DNA from: DATCMA01 sp036563645
GTDB taxonomy: Bacteria > Actinomycetota > Actinomycetes > Mycobacteriales > Micromonosporaceae
NCBI GenBank assembly: GCA_036563645.1
Contig: DATCMA010000037.1
Coordinates: 62,001-126,000 of the forward strand
Direction of reading: 5' to 3'
Length of the DNA stretch: 64,000 nucleotides
Positions within the stretch are counted from its first letter, which is position 1, and every line of letters begins with the position of its first letter. Of this stretch, positions 25,889 through 34,100 are shown piece after piece. A model generated the notes under the pieces. It was not told where the DNA came from. It did not search any database and saw only the letters and a program-made list of their open reading frames with translations. A program made the translations under genes and the position numbers.

Positions 25889-26284
25889 ATGCGTGGGCGG
25901 CACCGGCACTCCCCAGCCGGAGCACACCGGCGTTGGTCGCGTTCCGGACTGTCCTCATTCCTCATCGCTGCCGTGGTCTTGGCGACAGGACTCGCGGTAT
26001 GGCGGACGCTGCCGGCGGAGGCGAGCGACGCCTATGGCATGCGAGCCTGCGACCGCCTCGGCGCCTCCACCGGATGGCCTCCCGCCGAGGTCGCGGCATC
26101 GGTCTGGGCGGTCGCCCGGCACGCGCGGACCGACGCGATCCGCGAGCACGCGGAACGGTTGTACGCGGCGGCACCGGCGGGAACCCGCATCGCACCACCG
26201 GGCTGGGAGAAGCTGCTCATCGACATGCTCGACGCCTGCCTCGCCGCGGACTGGCGTCCGCCGACACCGGACGAGGAGCGGTAG
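25889..26284 (+). CDS. Small membrane-anchored or secreted hypothetical protein
   Basis: A 131-aa protein not assigned to a family. A basic N-terminus (MRGRHRHSPAGAHRRWSR) precedes a hydrophobic helix (LSSFLIAAVVLATGLAVW), followed by an alpha-helical exported part with two cysteines (MRACDRLG and LDACLAADW) that could form a disulfide. Coding character is good, and GGAG lies nine bases before the ATG. It stands alone upstream of the PilZ gene. Confidence 0.6.
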   Translation: MRGRHRHSPAGAHRRWSRSGLSSFLIAAVVLATGLAVWRTLPAEASDAYGMRACDRLGASTGWPPAEVAASVWAVARHARTDAIREHAERLYAAAPAGTRIAPPGWEKLLIDMLDACLAADWRPPTPDEER

Positions 26285-26373
26285 GCGTCGCCGCGCCCGC
26301 TCGGCCCGTCCGGGCGCCCATGGGGGTGCGGGAAACGCGGCGATAGCGAGGACCCAGCGGCCATAAGAATTGG

Positions 26374-26385
26374 CGACAAATGTCG
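26374..26385. promoter_or_regulatory. Inverted repeat CGACAAATGTCG upstream of PilZ gene
   Basis: CGACA-AA-TGTCG is an inverted repeat about 110 bases before the PilZ start. It could be an operator; no regulator is suggested by context. Confidence 0.25.
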
Positions 26386-26493
26386 TCACTCGGTCGCGTA
26401 TCCCTCAAGTCGATGGCGGTATGGCCGAACAGCCAGGGCGAGCATGAGCGCCGACGGGGGTTCCGGCGCGTATGCCATTCGGAGAGGACGCCT

Positions 26494-27153
26494 ATGGCTC
26501 ACGATGTCAGCACCGACGACCTCACCCTCCCCGCGATCAACTCGCTCGTGCAGGTGAGTGTCTCCGGTGGCGACTCCTACCGCTCGCGCGTCGAGGACGC
26601 CGGTGACGGCCTCGTCACCGTCGCCGCGCCACTCGACCTCGCGGTGACCGACATCCCGGAGCTCGGCACGCAGCTCGCTGTCCGCTGGGGCGCGGGCGCG
26701 CGTGGCCGGTACGTCCTCACCGGTCCCCTGGTGGAGATCATCAACAGCACCCCACCCCGATGGGTCATGCGCCCGGACGGCCCTCCGCGGATCGAACAAA
26801 CCCGAGAGTTCGTCCGCGGCGGAGGCGACGAACCAATCTCCGTACGCCGGGTCAGCCCGCCTGGGGAGACCTTCGACGGCCGGGTCGTCGACGTCAGCGA
26901 GGGCGGTGTGCGGGCGCGATTCACCGAGTGCGACCTCACCCCCGGTGAGCAGATCTTCGTGACTCTCCACCTCGGAGAGGACATCGTCGGCCTCGAAGGG
27001 ACCGTGCTGCGCACGTGGGAAGAGGAGGACGACGAGTGCCGCCGCCACGCGGTCCTCGTCTTCCGGCCCCACGAGCGTGACGCTCGGGTCATCCGCCGCT
27101 ACGTCCTGCAACACCAGCTTCGGCAGCGCAACGGATGGCTCAACAACCGCTAG
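26494..27153 (+). CDS. PilZ-domain c-di-GMP receptor (YcgR-like)
   Basis: A 219-aa cytoplasmic protein. The N-terminal about 100 residues form a YcgR-N-like beta barrel. The PilZ domain starts at REFVR, the RxxxR c-di-GMP-binding motif, followed by the second motif DVSEGGVRARF (D/NxSxxG). Both binding motifs are intact, so ligand binding is expected. The ATG at 26494 has GGAGAGGA eight bases upstream; a longer frame from 26380 lacks a site. Together with the EAL-DICT protein at 38.9 kb and an exopolysaccharide synthase it suggests c-di-GMP control of surface polymers in this region. Confidence 0.9.
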   Translation: MAHDVSTDDLTLPAINSLVQVSVSGGDSYRSRVEDAGDGLVTVAAPLDLAVTDIPELGTQLAVRWGAGARGRYVLTGPLVEIINSTPPRWVMRPDGPPRIEQTREFVRGGGDEPISVRRVSPPGETFDGRVVDVSEGGVRARFTECDLTPGEQIFVTLHLGEDIVGLEGTVLRTWEEEDDECRRHAVLVFRPHERDARVIRRYVLQHQLRQRNGWLNNR

Positions 27154-27181
27154 ACCCACGACCGCTACCTGGGCGTAGCGC

Positions 27182-27211
27182 GTGTCCGATAAGGACACCT
27201 ACCCTGGGGTA
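27182..27211. promoter_or_regulatory. Two adjacent inverted repeats upstream of the 27338 gene
   Basis: GTGTCC-N5-GGACAC (27182-27198) is followed two bases later by TACCC-TG-GGGTA (27200-27211). Both lie between the PilZ stop and the next gene and could be operator sites; no regulator is identified. Confidence 0.35.
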
Positions 27212-27337
27212 CTGATCAATTGGTAGCGTCTCCGGGGCCGGCTGTCGCTGTCCGCCCTTCTGCCGCGGGAGCCGGGAGGGTGGACGCGTGCGCGGGACAG
27301 CTGGCTCAGTCGCGGCGGGCCGATCAGAGAGGCATCC

Positions 27338-27907
27338 TTGCTGACCACGCTTGAGGGCCACTATCTGCGATCCATGGTGCTCGGCAACCGTCTCCTCCGG
27401 CGCCAGCTGGAGGCGCGAGGGGCGGATCCCGAAACAAGCCGGTTCTATGGACTCGTCGAGGCCGCGTTCGGTATCGCCATCGCGCAGCTGGGTCGCGGCC
27501 GCCTCGGCCCCGCGGAATTGCATTACCTCGCGGAACAAGCCGCGCAGGCCGCGCGCTACTCCTACCCGGTCACCGCGGACGACGTCGCGCGCACGATTCG
27601 TCATGAGCTGGGCGACCCCGTGCTCGTCACCGATATCGGTGGCCAACTTGAGGTGGCGGTGAAGTGCGGTGTCGTCGCCGCGGCTGCCCGGCGCCTGCGG
27701 TTGACCCCGTCGGGGGTCACCAGTCTGATTCGGCAAGCCGAGTTGCAGGCCGAGGAGTGGGGATTCGACGCCACGGTGTACCGACCGGGACCGCTGGTCC
27801 GGCTGGGGCAGCGCTTCGCGGAGTTGACCTGGTCGGCGTGGCACATGCGACGGGGCCGGCACCACGTCCGCCGAGTCACGCTGCCCCGGGACTCCCGCGC
27901 GCACTGA
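27338..27907 (+). CDS. Hypothetical protein, soluble
   Basis: A 189-aa protein I do not recognise. It starts at a TTG with GAGAGG upstream. The sequence is largely alpha-helical: LEGHYLRSMVLGNRLLRRQLEARG, a middle segment HYLAEQAAQAARYSYPVTADDVARTI, and LRLTPSGVTSLIRQAELQAEEWGFD, which could contain a helix-turn-helix. The tail is strongly basic (MRRGRHHVRRVTLPRD). No membrane segment. It converges on the exosortase operon and its stop is 33 bases from the HAD gene stop. Confidence 0.65.
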   Translation: MLTTLEGHYLRSMVLGNRLLRRQLEARGADPETSRFYGLVEAAFGIAIAQLGRGRLGPAELHYLAEQAAQAARYSYPVTADDVARTIRHELGDPVLVTDIGGQLEVAVKCGVVAAAARRLRLTPSGVTSLIRQAELQAEEWGFDATVYRPGPLVRLGQRFAELTWSAWHMRRGRHHVRRVTLPRDSRAH

Positions 27908-27939
27908 CGTCACCACCGGTCCGACGTGGGATCCCCGGA

Positions 27940-28695
27940 TCAGGGCCGGCCGTCCCTCTCCCGCGCCCCTGGCCTCGGTGGGGCGTGGGGCGGGCACAGC
28001 AACGGCACGACCTCCGGGAACGCCTCGACCCGGACCGTCGCGGGAGGATCGTCGGGCGCCGAGGCGTACTCCCCGGTGGCGACCCGGATCGAGCGGGCCC
28101 CCACCGCGTGGGCGGCGGCGATGTCTTTGGCAGGCCGATCCCCGATCACCACGACCTCGTCGACCGCGACGCCGAGGAGCTCCGCGGCATGGATCACCCC
28201 GTCCGGCCGCGGTTTCCGCGCGGATCGACCCCCCAGCTCATCGGTGATGACGATGGCGTCGAACGCGGTGGCGAGACCGGTGGCGGCGAGCTTGGCGCGC
28301 TGGCCGGCGGGGTTGCCGTCGGTGAGGCAGGCCAGCGGGTAGTACCGGCGCAGGGTGGCCAGGGCCGCGGGGACTCCGGGATAGGTCGGCAGGCGCCGAG
28401 GCCGGTACGCGGTGAAGGCGGCCACCAAATCCGGGACGAGCGCCCCGGCGACCGCGGGCGCCACCCCGCACGCGGCCAGGGCGCGGTCGATGGTGCCGTG
28501 GCGGTCGGAGCCGGCCGCGAACTCCGCTTCCAGCGCACGGCGCACCGCGGCTCCGTCCAGCCCCGCCCGCGTCGCCGCGTGCCCCACCGCCCGAGCCGCC
28601 CCGCGCAGGTACGCCGCCTGCGGGTACAGCGTGTCGTCGAGGTCCACGACGACCGCCGCGGGCAGCGGCCCCGGCCAGGTCACGCCGGGTCCCAT
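27940..28695 (-). CDS. HAD-superfamily hydrolase
   Basis: A 251-aa phosphatase-type protein. HAD motif I is VVDLDDTLYPQ, the cap follows, motif II is CLTDGNP (D in place of S/T as the hydroxyl-bearing Thr precedes it), motif III lysine lies in SARKPRPDG, and motif IV is VVIGDRPAKDI. Likely a sugar-phosphate or nucleotide phosphatase; the substrate is not evident. The ATG at 28695 lies inside the end of the epimerase gene (16-base overlap), making it the last gene of the exosortase operon. Its presence with a UDP-sugar epimerase and a glycosyltransferase suggests a step in making an activated sugar. Confidence 0.88.
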   Translation of the reverse strand: MGPGVTWPGPLPAAVVVDLDDTLYPQAAYLRGAARAVGHAATRAGLDGAAVRRALEAEFAAGSDRHGTIDRALAACGVAPAVAGALVPDLVAAFTAYRPRRLPTYPGVPAALATLRRYYPLACLTDGNPAGQRAKLAATGLATAFDAIVITDELGGRSARKPRPDGVIHAAELLGVAVDEVVVIGDRPAKDIAAAHAVGARSIRVATGEYASAPDDPPATVRVEAFPEVVPLLCPPHAPPRPGARERDGRP

Positions 28696-29843
28696 GGCCG
28701 TCGCCCGTCGGTGTAGTCCGGCTCGGTCAGGCGCAGCAGCTCGGTCAGCCGCGGGTCGGCGAGGAGCGTGGCCACGCGCGGTCCGGTGGTGCCGTCCCCG
28801 TACGGACACGGCAGCGCGGCCACGCGCTCCTGCTCGGCGGGGCTGGCGAGCTGACTGGCGGCGGCGAGCGCCCGCTCGTCGTCGGCGTCACTGGCGAGCC
28901 CGCACAGCACCGTCGCGCCGAGTTCGACCCCTTCCCAGCGGGGTGTGGAGCGCCGCAGCAGGACGACGGGGACGCCGAAGTAGGCGGCCTCCTCCTGAAG
29001 CCCACCCGAATCGGTCACCACCACGCGGGACCGGGCGAGCGCCCGCAGCATCTCCGGATACGGCAGGGGTTCCCGGAGCGTGACCCCCGGGGTCGCGGCG
29101 AGCTGGCGGTCCAGGCGGTGCCGCCGCAGGCGCGCGGCGGTGCGGGGATGGATGGGGAAGAGCACCGGCCCCACGTGGGCGGCGAGCGCGGCGACGAGCC
29201 TCACCAACCGCGCCAACCGCTCAGGATCGTCCACATTGGTGGCGCGATGGGCGGTGACGAGCACTCCCGCGCGGCGGGCGACGTCGACCCGGGGGATGCC
29301 GTACGCGCGCACCGCGTCGATGACCGGGTTGCCCACCACGACGACGCGCTCCTGCGGGACGCCTTCGGCGGCGAGGAACGCCGCGGCTCGGGGGGTCGGC
29401 GCGAGGTGGAGCTGGGCGAGCGCGGCGGCCACCCTCCGGTTCGCCTCCTCGACACTGCGCTCGTTGAAGCTGCGCAGCCCGGCCTCCAGGTGCACGAACG
29501 GCAGTCCGGCACCCCGCGCGGCGAGGGCGTATCCGGGAACGGTGTGGGTGTCGCCGAGCGCGAGCACGAGGTCCACCGGATGCGTGGCGAGCACCTCCGC
29601 GGCGGCCGCGGCCAGGAGCCCGAACCGGCCGGGTCCATCCGGCAGACGCAGCCGTATGTCCGGATCGAGGCCCACCTCGCGCTGCACGTCCGCGGCCATC
29701 GCCGGCGTCGCGTGCTGCCCAGTGTCCACTGTGGTCACCTGGTGTCCGGCCGCACGCAGCGCGCGGACGACCGGAGCCAGCTTGATGATCTCCGGCCGGG
29801 TGCCGAATGGGACGAGGACGCGCCGGGAAACCCTACCGCTCAT
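28680..29843 (-). CDS. wecB: UDP-N-acetylglucosamine 2-epimerase (non-hydrolysing type)
   Basis: A 387-aa GT-B fold enzyme that interconverts UDP-GlcNAc and UDP-ManNAc. Family landmarks are VPFGTRPEIIKLAPVVRAL, DTGQHATPAM, LALGDTHTVPG, VHLEAGLRSFN, PIHPRTAARL and VVTDSGGLQEEAAYFGVPVV. Two positions deviate from well-studied WecB: the usual 'HRREN' reads VTAHRATNVDD, and the 'NR...D' helix reads EEANRRVAAALAQLHLAPT without the Asp. It may therefore act on a variant substrate. The start overlaps the exosortase-fusion stop by four bases. Would supply ManNAc-type sugars for the surface structure built by this operon. Confidence 0.88.
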   Translation of the reverse strand: MSGRVSRRVLVPFGTRPEIIKLAPVVRALRAAGHQVTTVDTGQHATPAMAADVQREVGLDPDIRLRLPDGPGRFGLLAAAAAEVLATHPVDLVLALGDTHTVPGYALAARGAGLPFVHLEAGLRSFNERSVEEANRRVAAALAQLHLAPTPRAAAFLAAEGVPQERVVVVGNPVIDAVRAYGIPRVDVARRAGVLVTAHRATNVDDPERLARLVRLVAALAAHVGPVLFPIHPRTAARLRRHRLDRQLAATPGVTLREPLPYPEMLRALARSRVVVTDSGGLQEEAAYFGVPVVLLRRSTPRWEGVELGATVLCGLASDADDERALAAASQLASPAEQERVAALPCPYGDGTTGPRVATLLADPRLTELLRLTEPDYTDGRRPWDPA

Positions 29844-31963
29844 GACCGCGCCAACGGGTCAGGCACCGACTCCCCGTCTGGGGCGTAGTAGACCTCCGCG
29901 AAGTGCCGCGCCATGCGCACCCCAGGCTGATAACTCAACCGCGGCAGCGGCGCTGTCGGCTCGAGGATCCCGGTGAGGTAGGTGCCGACGATGTCCGCGC
30001 CGGCCGCCAAGGTCAGGGGCAGCCCGCCGGAGAAGCGCGGGTTGACCTCGATCACCGTGACGGGGACGTCCGCGTCCGGATCGGTCGCCAAGGGGTCGGG
30101 GTCGGTCACGAAACCCTGCACGTTCGCCGGGCCCGTGAGCCCCACCACGCGCAGCACGCTGGTGACCACCCGGGTGACCGCGCTCGAGTCGAATGTCGAC
30201 CCGTGCACCGAGATGCCGCCCCGAGCCACGGTCCGCCACCGGGGTACGCACGTCACCACGGTGCCATCGCGGGCGACGAGGACGTCCGCGGTGAACTCGC
30301 GCCCGGTGACTCGGGTCTGCGCGATCGCGCGCGGCACCCGAGCGAAGGCCACGCGGAGTTCGTCCACTGTGTCCGCGGCGACCACGTCGCGGCTCCCCCG
30401 CCCCAGCGCGGGCTTGACGATCCACGGCCCCGGCAGCCCGCACGCCTCCTCCACCGTCGTGGCGGTCGGTGGATGCGGCAGCCCTGCCTCCGCCATCACC
30501 CGGGCGAACACCGCCTTGTCCCGGCAGATGCGCACCGCCTCGGCCTCGGGCAGCCACATCCGGCACCCGAGGGCCGCCAGGCGCGCGGTGACCCCGCCCA
30601 GCACGGGGTACTCCTCGACTACGGTGCTGATGAGGGCCGACGGCCGATGCTCGGCGACGACACCCAAGATCGCCTCGCCGAAGTCGTCGGCGTCCGCGCG
30701 GGGCACGACGGCGGCGAGGTCCCCGAGGCGCAGACCGACCGCGTCGGGGTCGGCGTCGAGCGCGAGGACCCGATATCCCGCGGCGCGCAGCGCGCGCAGC
30801 ACCGCGACCCCCGCCGGACCGCCCGTGCCGGTGACCGCCACGAGCGGGCGGGAGGCACCGCCGCGGTCGACGGCCACGGCCGAGCCAGGGGCGGCGGTGG
30901 GCGCCGGCTCGACGGAGGGAGCCTGGGCGGCCACACCGGACGTGGCGTCATGCTGCCGGCGCATCAGCCACGCGCGTGCCCACAGCCGCAGCGCGGCGAT
31001 TTGCTGATCGGAGACCGGCTCCCACTGCCGGGCGGCGACCGCGTCGGCGAGCGCGTCGAGGACCAGGGGATCGGTCTCGTAGGTCGCCACCGCCACCAGG
31101 GTCGCGGTGTGCACCGCCAGGCCCCGGCCGGCGAGCTCGCGCACCGCCTGCGCGCGCTGCTCCGGGTCGAGGTGACCGAGGCGATAGTCGATACGGCGGC
31201 GTTCCCGTCGGGCGGACAGCCAGCGCGAGACCCGGGCGGGCAACAGCCACCGATGGGCGAGCGCGGCGAGGCGGATCCGCGGTGGCCGTGGCCGCTCCAC
31301 CTCGACCGCCCGATAGCCGAGCCCAGGGCGAGCCCACGCCTGCGGCCTGCGCGCCGTGTGCCGGCCGGCCCGGTCCTGCTCGGCCAACTCCGGGCTCTGC
31401 ATCGTCAAGGCGATCATGATGAGCAGTCCGATCAGGGTGTAGACGAAGTTGAACAACGCGCCCACCCAGTCGTGGAAGAAGACCAGGGCGCTGACGTCCA
31501 GGTGAACGCCGGCCAACAGCGACGCGATCAACCGGAGCTGGTTGGCGCAGACGATCCAGACCGCCGCGACGAGGAAGGCGGCCAGGACCGCGACACGGCG
31601 GCGCAGCACGAACAGGGCGAGCGCGGAGAGCGCGAGGAGACTGGTCAGCGCCGAGCAGGAGGCGGTCAGCTCGGCGACGATCGGCCCTTGTGGTCCGAAG
31701 ACGAGAAACGCGTCGCCGAGTACTCCGGAGACGCGCTCCTCCCCGAGGAGAGCCAGGACCCAGGAGGCGAGCCAGACCTCGCACCGCCGGGCCACGCCGA
31801 TGAGCGCGGCGAAGCCGCCCACGCACCACACGGTGGCCCCGACGATCTCGAGGAGGACGTGGCGACGTCGGCGCGCGGTGCCGGACAGGCGGCGCCGGTC
31901 GCGGCGCAACGCGTCGGCCAACAGGTCGCTGACGGAAGGCACCGGCGTGGTGGAGACGGTCAC
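29840..31963 (-). CDS. Exosortase-ATP-grasp fusion protein
   Basis: A 707-aa two-part protein. Residues about 35-190 form a multi-pass membrane domain with the exosortase/archaeosortase triad: Cys103 in ELTASCSALTSLL, Arg144 in CANQLRLIASLL and His164 in ALVFFHDWVGAL. Exosortases cut C-terminal sorting signals and transfer the protein to a cell-surface acceptor. A basic helical linker (about 200-340) and a proline/alanine-rich stretch lead to a cytoplasmic carbamoyl-phosphate-synthase-like ATP-grasp domain from about residue 372 (PLVAVTGTGGPAGVAVLRAL, CRDKAVFARVMAEAGLP, WIVKPALGRGSRDV, VIEVNPRFSGGLPL). The fusion implies ATP-driven ligation coupled to cargo processing. It starts inside the end of the GT2 gene (ATGA) and sits in the middle of a six-gene operon. 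Confidence 0.85.
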   Translation of the reverse strand: MTVSTTPVPSVSDLLADALRRDRRRLSGTARRRRHVLLEIVGATVWCVGGFAALIGVARRCEVWLASWVLALLGEERVSGVLGDAFLVFGPQGPIVAELTASCSALTSLLALSALALFVLRRRVAVLAAFLVAAVWIVCANQLRLIASLLAGVHLDVSALVFFHDWVGALFNFVYTLIGLLIMIALTMQSPELAEQDRAGRHTARRPQAWARPGLGYRAVEVERPRPPRIRLAALAHRWLLPARVSRWLSARRERRRIDYRLGHLDPEQRAQAVRELAGRGLAVHTATLVAVATYETDPLVLDALADAVAARQWEPVSDQQIAALRLWARAWLMRRQHDATSGVAAQAPSVEPAPTAAPGSAVAVDRGGASRPLVAVTGTGGPAGVAVLRALRAAGYRVLALDADPDAVGLRLGDLAAVVPRADADDFGEAILGVVAEHRPSALISTVVEEYPVLGGVTARLAALGCRMWLPEAEAVRICRDKAVFARVMAEAGLPHPPTATTVEEACGLPGPWIVKPALGRGSRDVVAADTVDELRVAFARVPRAIAQTRVTGREFTADVLVARDGTVVTCVPRWRTVARGGISVHGSTFDSSAVTRVVTSVLRVVGLTGPANVQGFVTDPDPLATDPDADVPVTVIEVNPRFSGGLPLTLAAGADIVGTYLTGILEPTAPLPRLSYQPGVRMARHFAEVYYAPDGESVPDPLARS

Positions 31964-33396
31964 TCGGCCCTCCCTTCACTGGGGTGGAGCGGTCGGGCGC
32001 GCCGCGCGAACGAGACCGGAGCGGCGGACGCCGGGGCCACCGCGGGACGCATCGACGTCATTCCCGAGCGCTGGGTCTTGACCCACCGGTATCGGCGTCC
32101 CCACATGCCGTCCAGGTACGCCGCGGTGGCGGTGAGGATGGACAGCCCGAAGGCGGGGATGAAGCCGACCAACTGCCACGCGGCGCGCCGTTCCACCCGC
32201 CCGAGCACCAGCCCGACGGACAGCTCGGCGAACGGACCAGCGAACAGCAGCGTGGAGAGCGGGAGAATATCCACTGTGGGCGTAGCGCCGATGCCGACGG
32301 CGCGCAGCGCGGTAAGCAGCAGGCCGACGCCGCATAGCACGGGAACGTGGAAGACCCAGAGGAACATGAGGGTCTCCACCTTCTCGCTCAGCCGAAGGTA
32401 CGGGCTGCGCAGCACCGGCAGCCAGTAGTCACGCAGACACTTCTGATGGCCCCGCGCCCAGCGGTAGCGCTGTCGCCAGAAGCGCGTCGGGCTGAGCACC
32501 GCTTCCTCGAAATCGACCGCGGCCGGGTCGTACCGGACCCGCTTCCCCGCCAGGAGGACCCGCAGCGTCAGGTCGGTGTCCTCAGTGACCGTATCCGGAT
32601 TCCAGCCGCCCAGGGCGCGCAGCACGTCCGCCCGGACCGCGCAGTTCGCCCCGCCGTAGGCGGGAAGCTCGAACAGGGCTTGCCGCCCGTACTCGTTGAC
32701 GAGGTAGCCGGAGAGGTAATCGACGAAGATCGTCGAGGCTAGGTGGGATTCCTGGGCGTTGCGCACGACACAGCGGCCCATCACCGCGCCGACGCGCGGG
32801 TCGCGGAAGTGGCGCACGAGCCGACGGACGACGGTGCGCTCCGGCTCATGGTCGGCGTCGAAGACGACGACGATCTCCGCGCGGACATGGGCGAGCGCGT
32901 CGTTGAGCGCCCCCGACTTGCCGCCGCCCGCGCCAGGCGCGCGGTGCAGCACCCGCAGCCGCGGCTCCGCCGCCGCCCAGGCGTCCAGTCGCGCGGCCGT
33001 GCCGTCGGTGGAGCCGTCGTCGATCACGATGAGCTCCAACGCCTCTGGCGGATAGTCCAGCGCAAGCAGCGCCGAGACCATGCTGTCGACGACCAACTCC
33101 TCGTTCTTGCAGGCGACCAGCACCGCCACCGTCGGGGTGTACGTCTCGACCCCCACATCCGCGGCGAGCAGATCCCTGTCCGCCCAGCGCGCCGCCGAGA
33201 TGGCGAAGGCGAGGTGCCGAGCGAAGTACGCGAGGAAGACGAGGTTGAGCGCGCCGGCGATCCAGGCGAGTGTGCTGTCCACACCGAAGACGGCGAACGC
33301 GCTGACGAGCAGGAGGCCGTACGTGAGCAGCGCCCAGCGGTGGTGGGTCCCGCGACGGGCCGCGTGGCGCGGGTGGAGGGCGGCGACGGTCACCAT
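31960..33396 (-). CDS. Membrane glycosyltransferase family 2 (BcsA/IcaA-like)
   Basis: A 478-aa processive-type glycosyltransferase. Two N-terminal helices (LLTYGLLLVSAFAVFGV and WIAGALNLVFLAYFA) precede the catalytic domain with VAVLVACKNEE, IVIDDGSTDGT, VVFDADHEPE, the TEDTDLTLR motif and QRYRWARG (QxxRW). About four helices follow (for example FLWVFHVPVLCGVGLLLTAL). All residues needed for beta-glycan polymerisation are present. The start overlaps the PIG-L gene and the stop overlaps the exosortase gene, so it should build or transfer the glycan handled by this operon, possibly an N-acetylhexosamine polymer (inference). Confidence 0.9.
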   Translation of the reverse strand: MVTVAALHPRHAARRGTHHRWALLTYGLLLVSAFAVFGVDSTLAWIAGALNLVFLAYFARHLAFAISAARWADRDLLAADVGVETYTPTVAVLVACKNEELVVDSMVSALLALDYPPEALELIVIDDGSTDGTAARLDAWAAAEPRLRVLHRAPGAGGGKSGALNDALAHVRAEIVVVFDADHEPERTVVRRLVRHFRDPRVGAVMGRCVVRNAQESHLASTIFVDYLSGYLVNEYGRQALFELPAYGGANCAVRADVLRALGGWNPDTVTEDTDLTLRVLLAGKRVRYDPAAVDFEEAVLSPTRFWRQRYRWARGHQKCLRDYWLPVLRSPYLRLSEKVETLMFLWVFHVPVLCGVGLLLTALRAVGIGATPTVDILPLSTLLFAGPFAELSVGLVLGRVERRAAWQLVGFIPAFGLSILTATAAYLDGMWGRRYRWVKTQRSGMTSMRPAVAPASAAPVSFARRARPLHPSEGRAE

Positions 33397-34100
33397 GGCG
33401 AGTGGGGTCCGAACTGTTCGGTGATGTCAGGTGCGGCGTCGGTGACCCCGTCGGCTCGCTGCATCCGGGCCGGCGGTACGGGGCCGACCGGGTTGAGGTC
33501 CCAGACGAACCGGGCTGGCGCGAACGCTTCGGCGTACCGGATCCGCGCCTCCGCCCCGAAGTGCCGCGCGGTGGCGACGACCACTTCCGGGTCCACCATT
33601 GCGGAGTCCTGGACCTGGCTGCGGTGGCAGGCGACCGCGGCGAGCTTGTCGTCGAGGTGCGCGGAGATGTCGATGTACACGGTGGGGTGGAAGCGCGTCG
33701 TCGAGGGGCTGCGGTAGTGGAGGATCCGGCTGGTGTGCCGGGCCGCGGCGAGGGTCGCCTCCGCGGCGGCCCGATGGTCCTGGTGCGAGTCGTCTGGGGC
33801 GTGGACGTAGACGATGTCCGCGGCGACCGCGCGCAGCGCGTTCTCGACCACGGCGACGGTCGCGGCGTCAGAGGTGAGCGCACAGTCGACCAACCGACCC
33901 CAGATCAGCGTGGCGTCGAGGACGCGAGCGGCGCGCTCCTGCTCGCGGCGCCGCTCCGCGCTGCTCCCCGGCCCGTTCTGCCCGTCGGTGAGCACGAGCA
34001 TGGCGACGGTGTCCCCGGCGGCCCGGTGGGCGGCGAGGGCGCCCCCACAGCCGAGCTCGATGTCGTCGGGGTGGGCACCCACCGCTAAGACGCTGCGCAT
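33390..34100 (-). CDS. PIG-L family N-acetylglucosamine deacetylase
   Basis: A 236-aa zinc-dependent deacetylase. The zinc and catalytic motif VGAHPDDIELGCGG is at the N-terminus, and the second motif (HxxDH-like) reads APDDSHQDHRAA. Family members remove the acetyl group from GlcNAc linked to lipids, inositol or small molecules. The ATG follows the cargo gene's TAG directly, with GGAG inside the preceding codons, so both are coupled. In this operon it probably deacetylates a GlcNAc-containing carrier or glycan. Confidence 0.92.
   Translation of the reverse strand: MRSVLAVGAHPDDIELGCGGALAAHRAAGDTVAMLVLTDGQNGPGSSAERRREQERAARVLDATLIWGRLVDCALTSDAATVAVVENALRAVAADIVYVHAPDDSHQDHRAAAEATLAAARHTSRILHYRSPSTTRFHPTVYIDISAHLDDKLAAVACHRSQVQDSAMVDPEVVVATARHFGAEARIRYAEAFAPARFVWDLNPVGPVPPARMQRADGVTDAAPDITEQFGPHSPW

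Noticed and set aside
29903..32428. 841-codon plus-strand frame opposite the exosortase fusion and GT2
   Set aside because: Shadow frame; the minus-strand proteins have intact catalytic motifs and operon overlaps.
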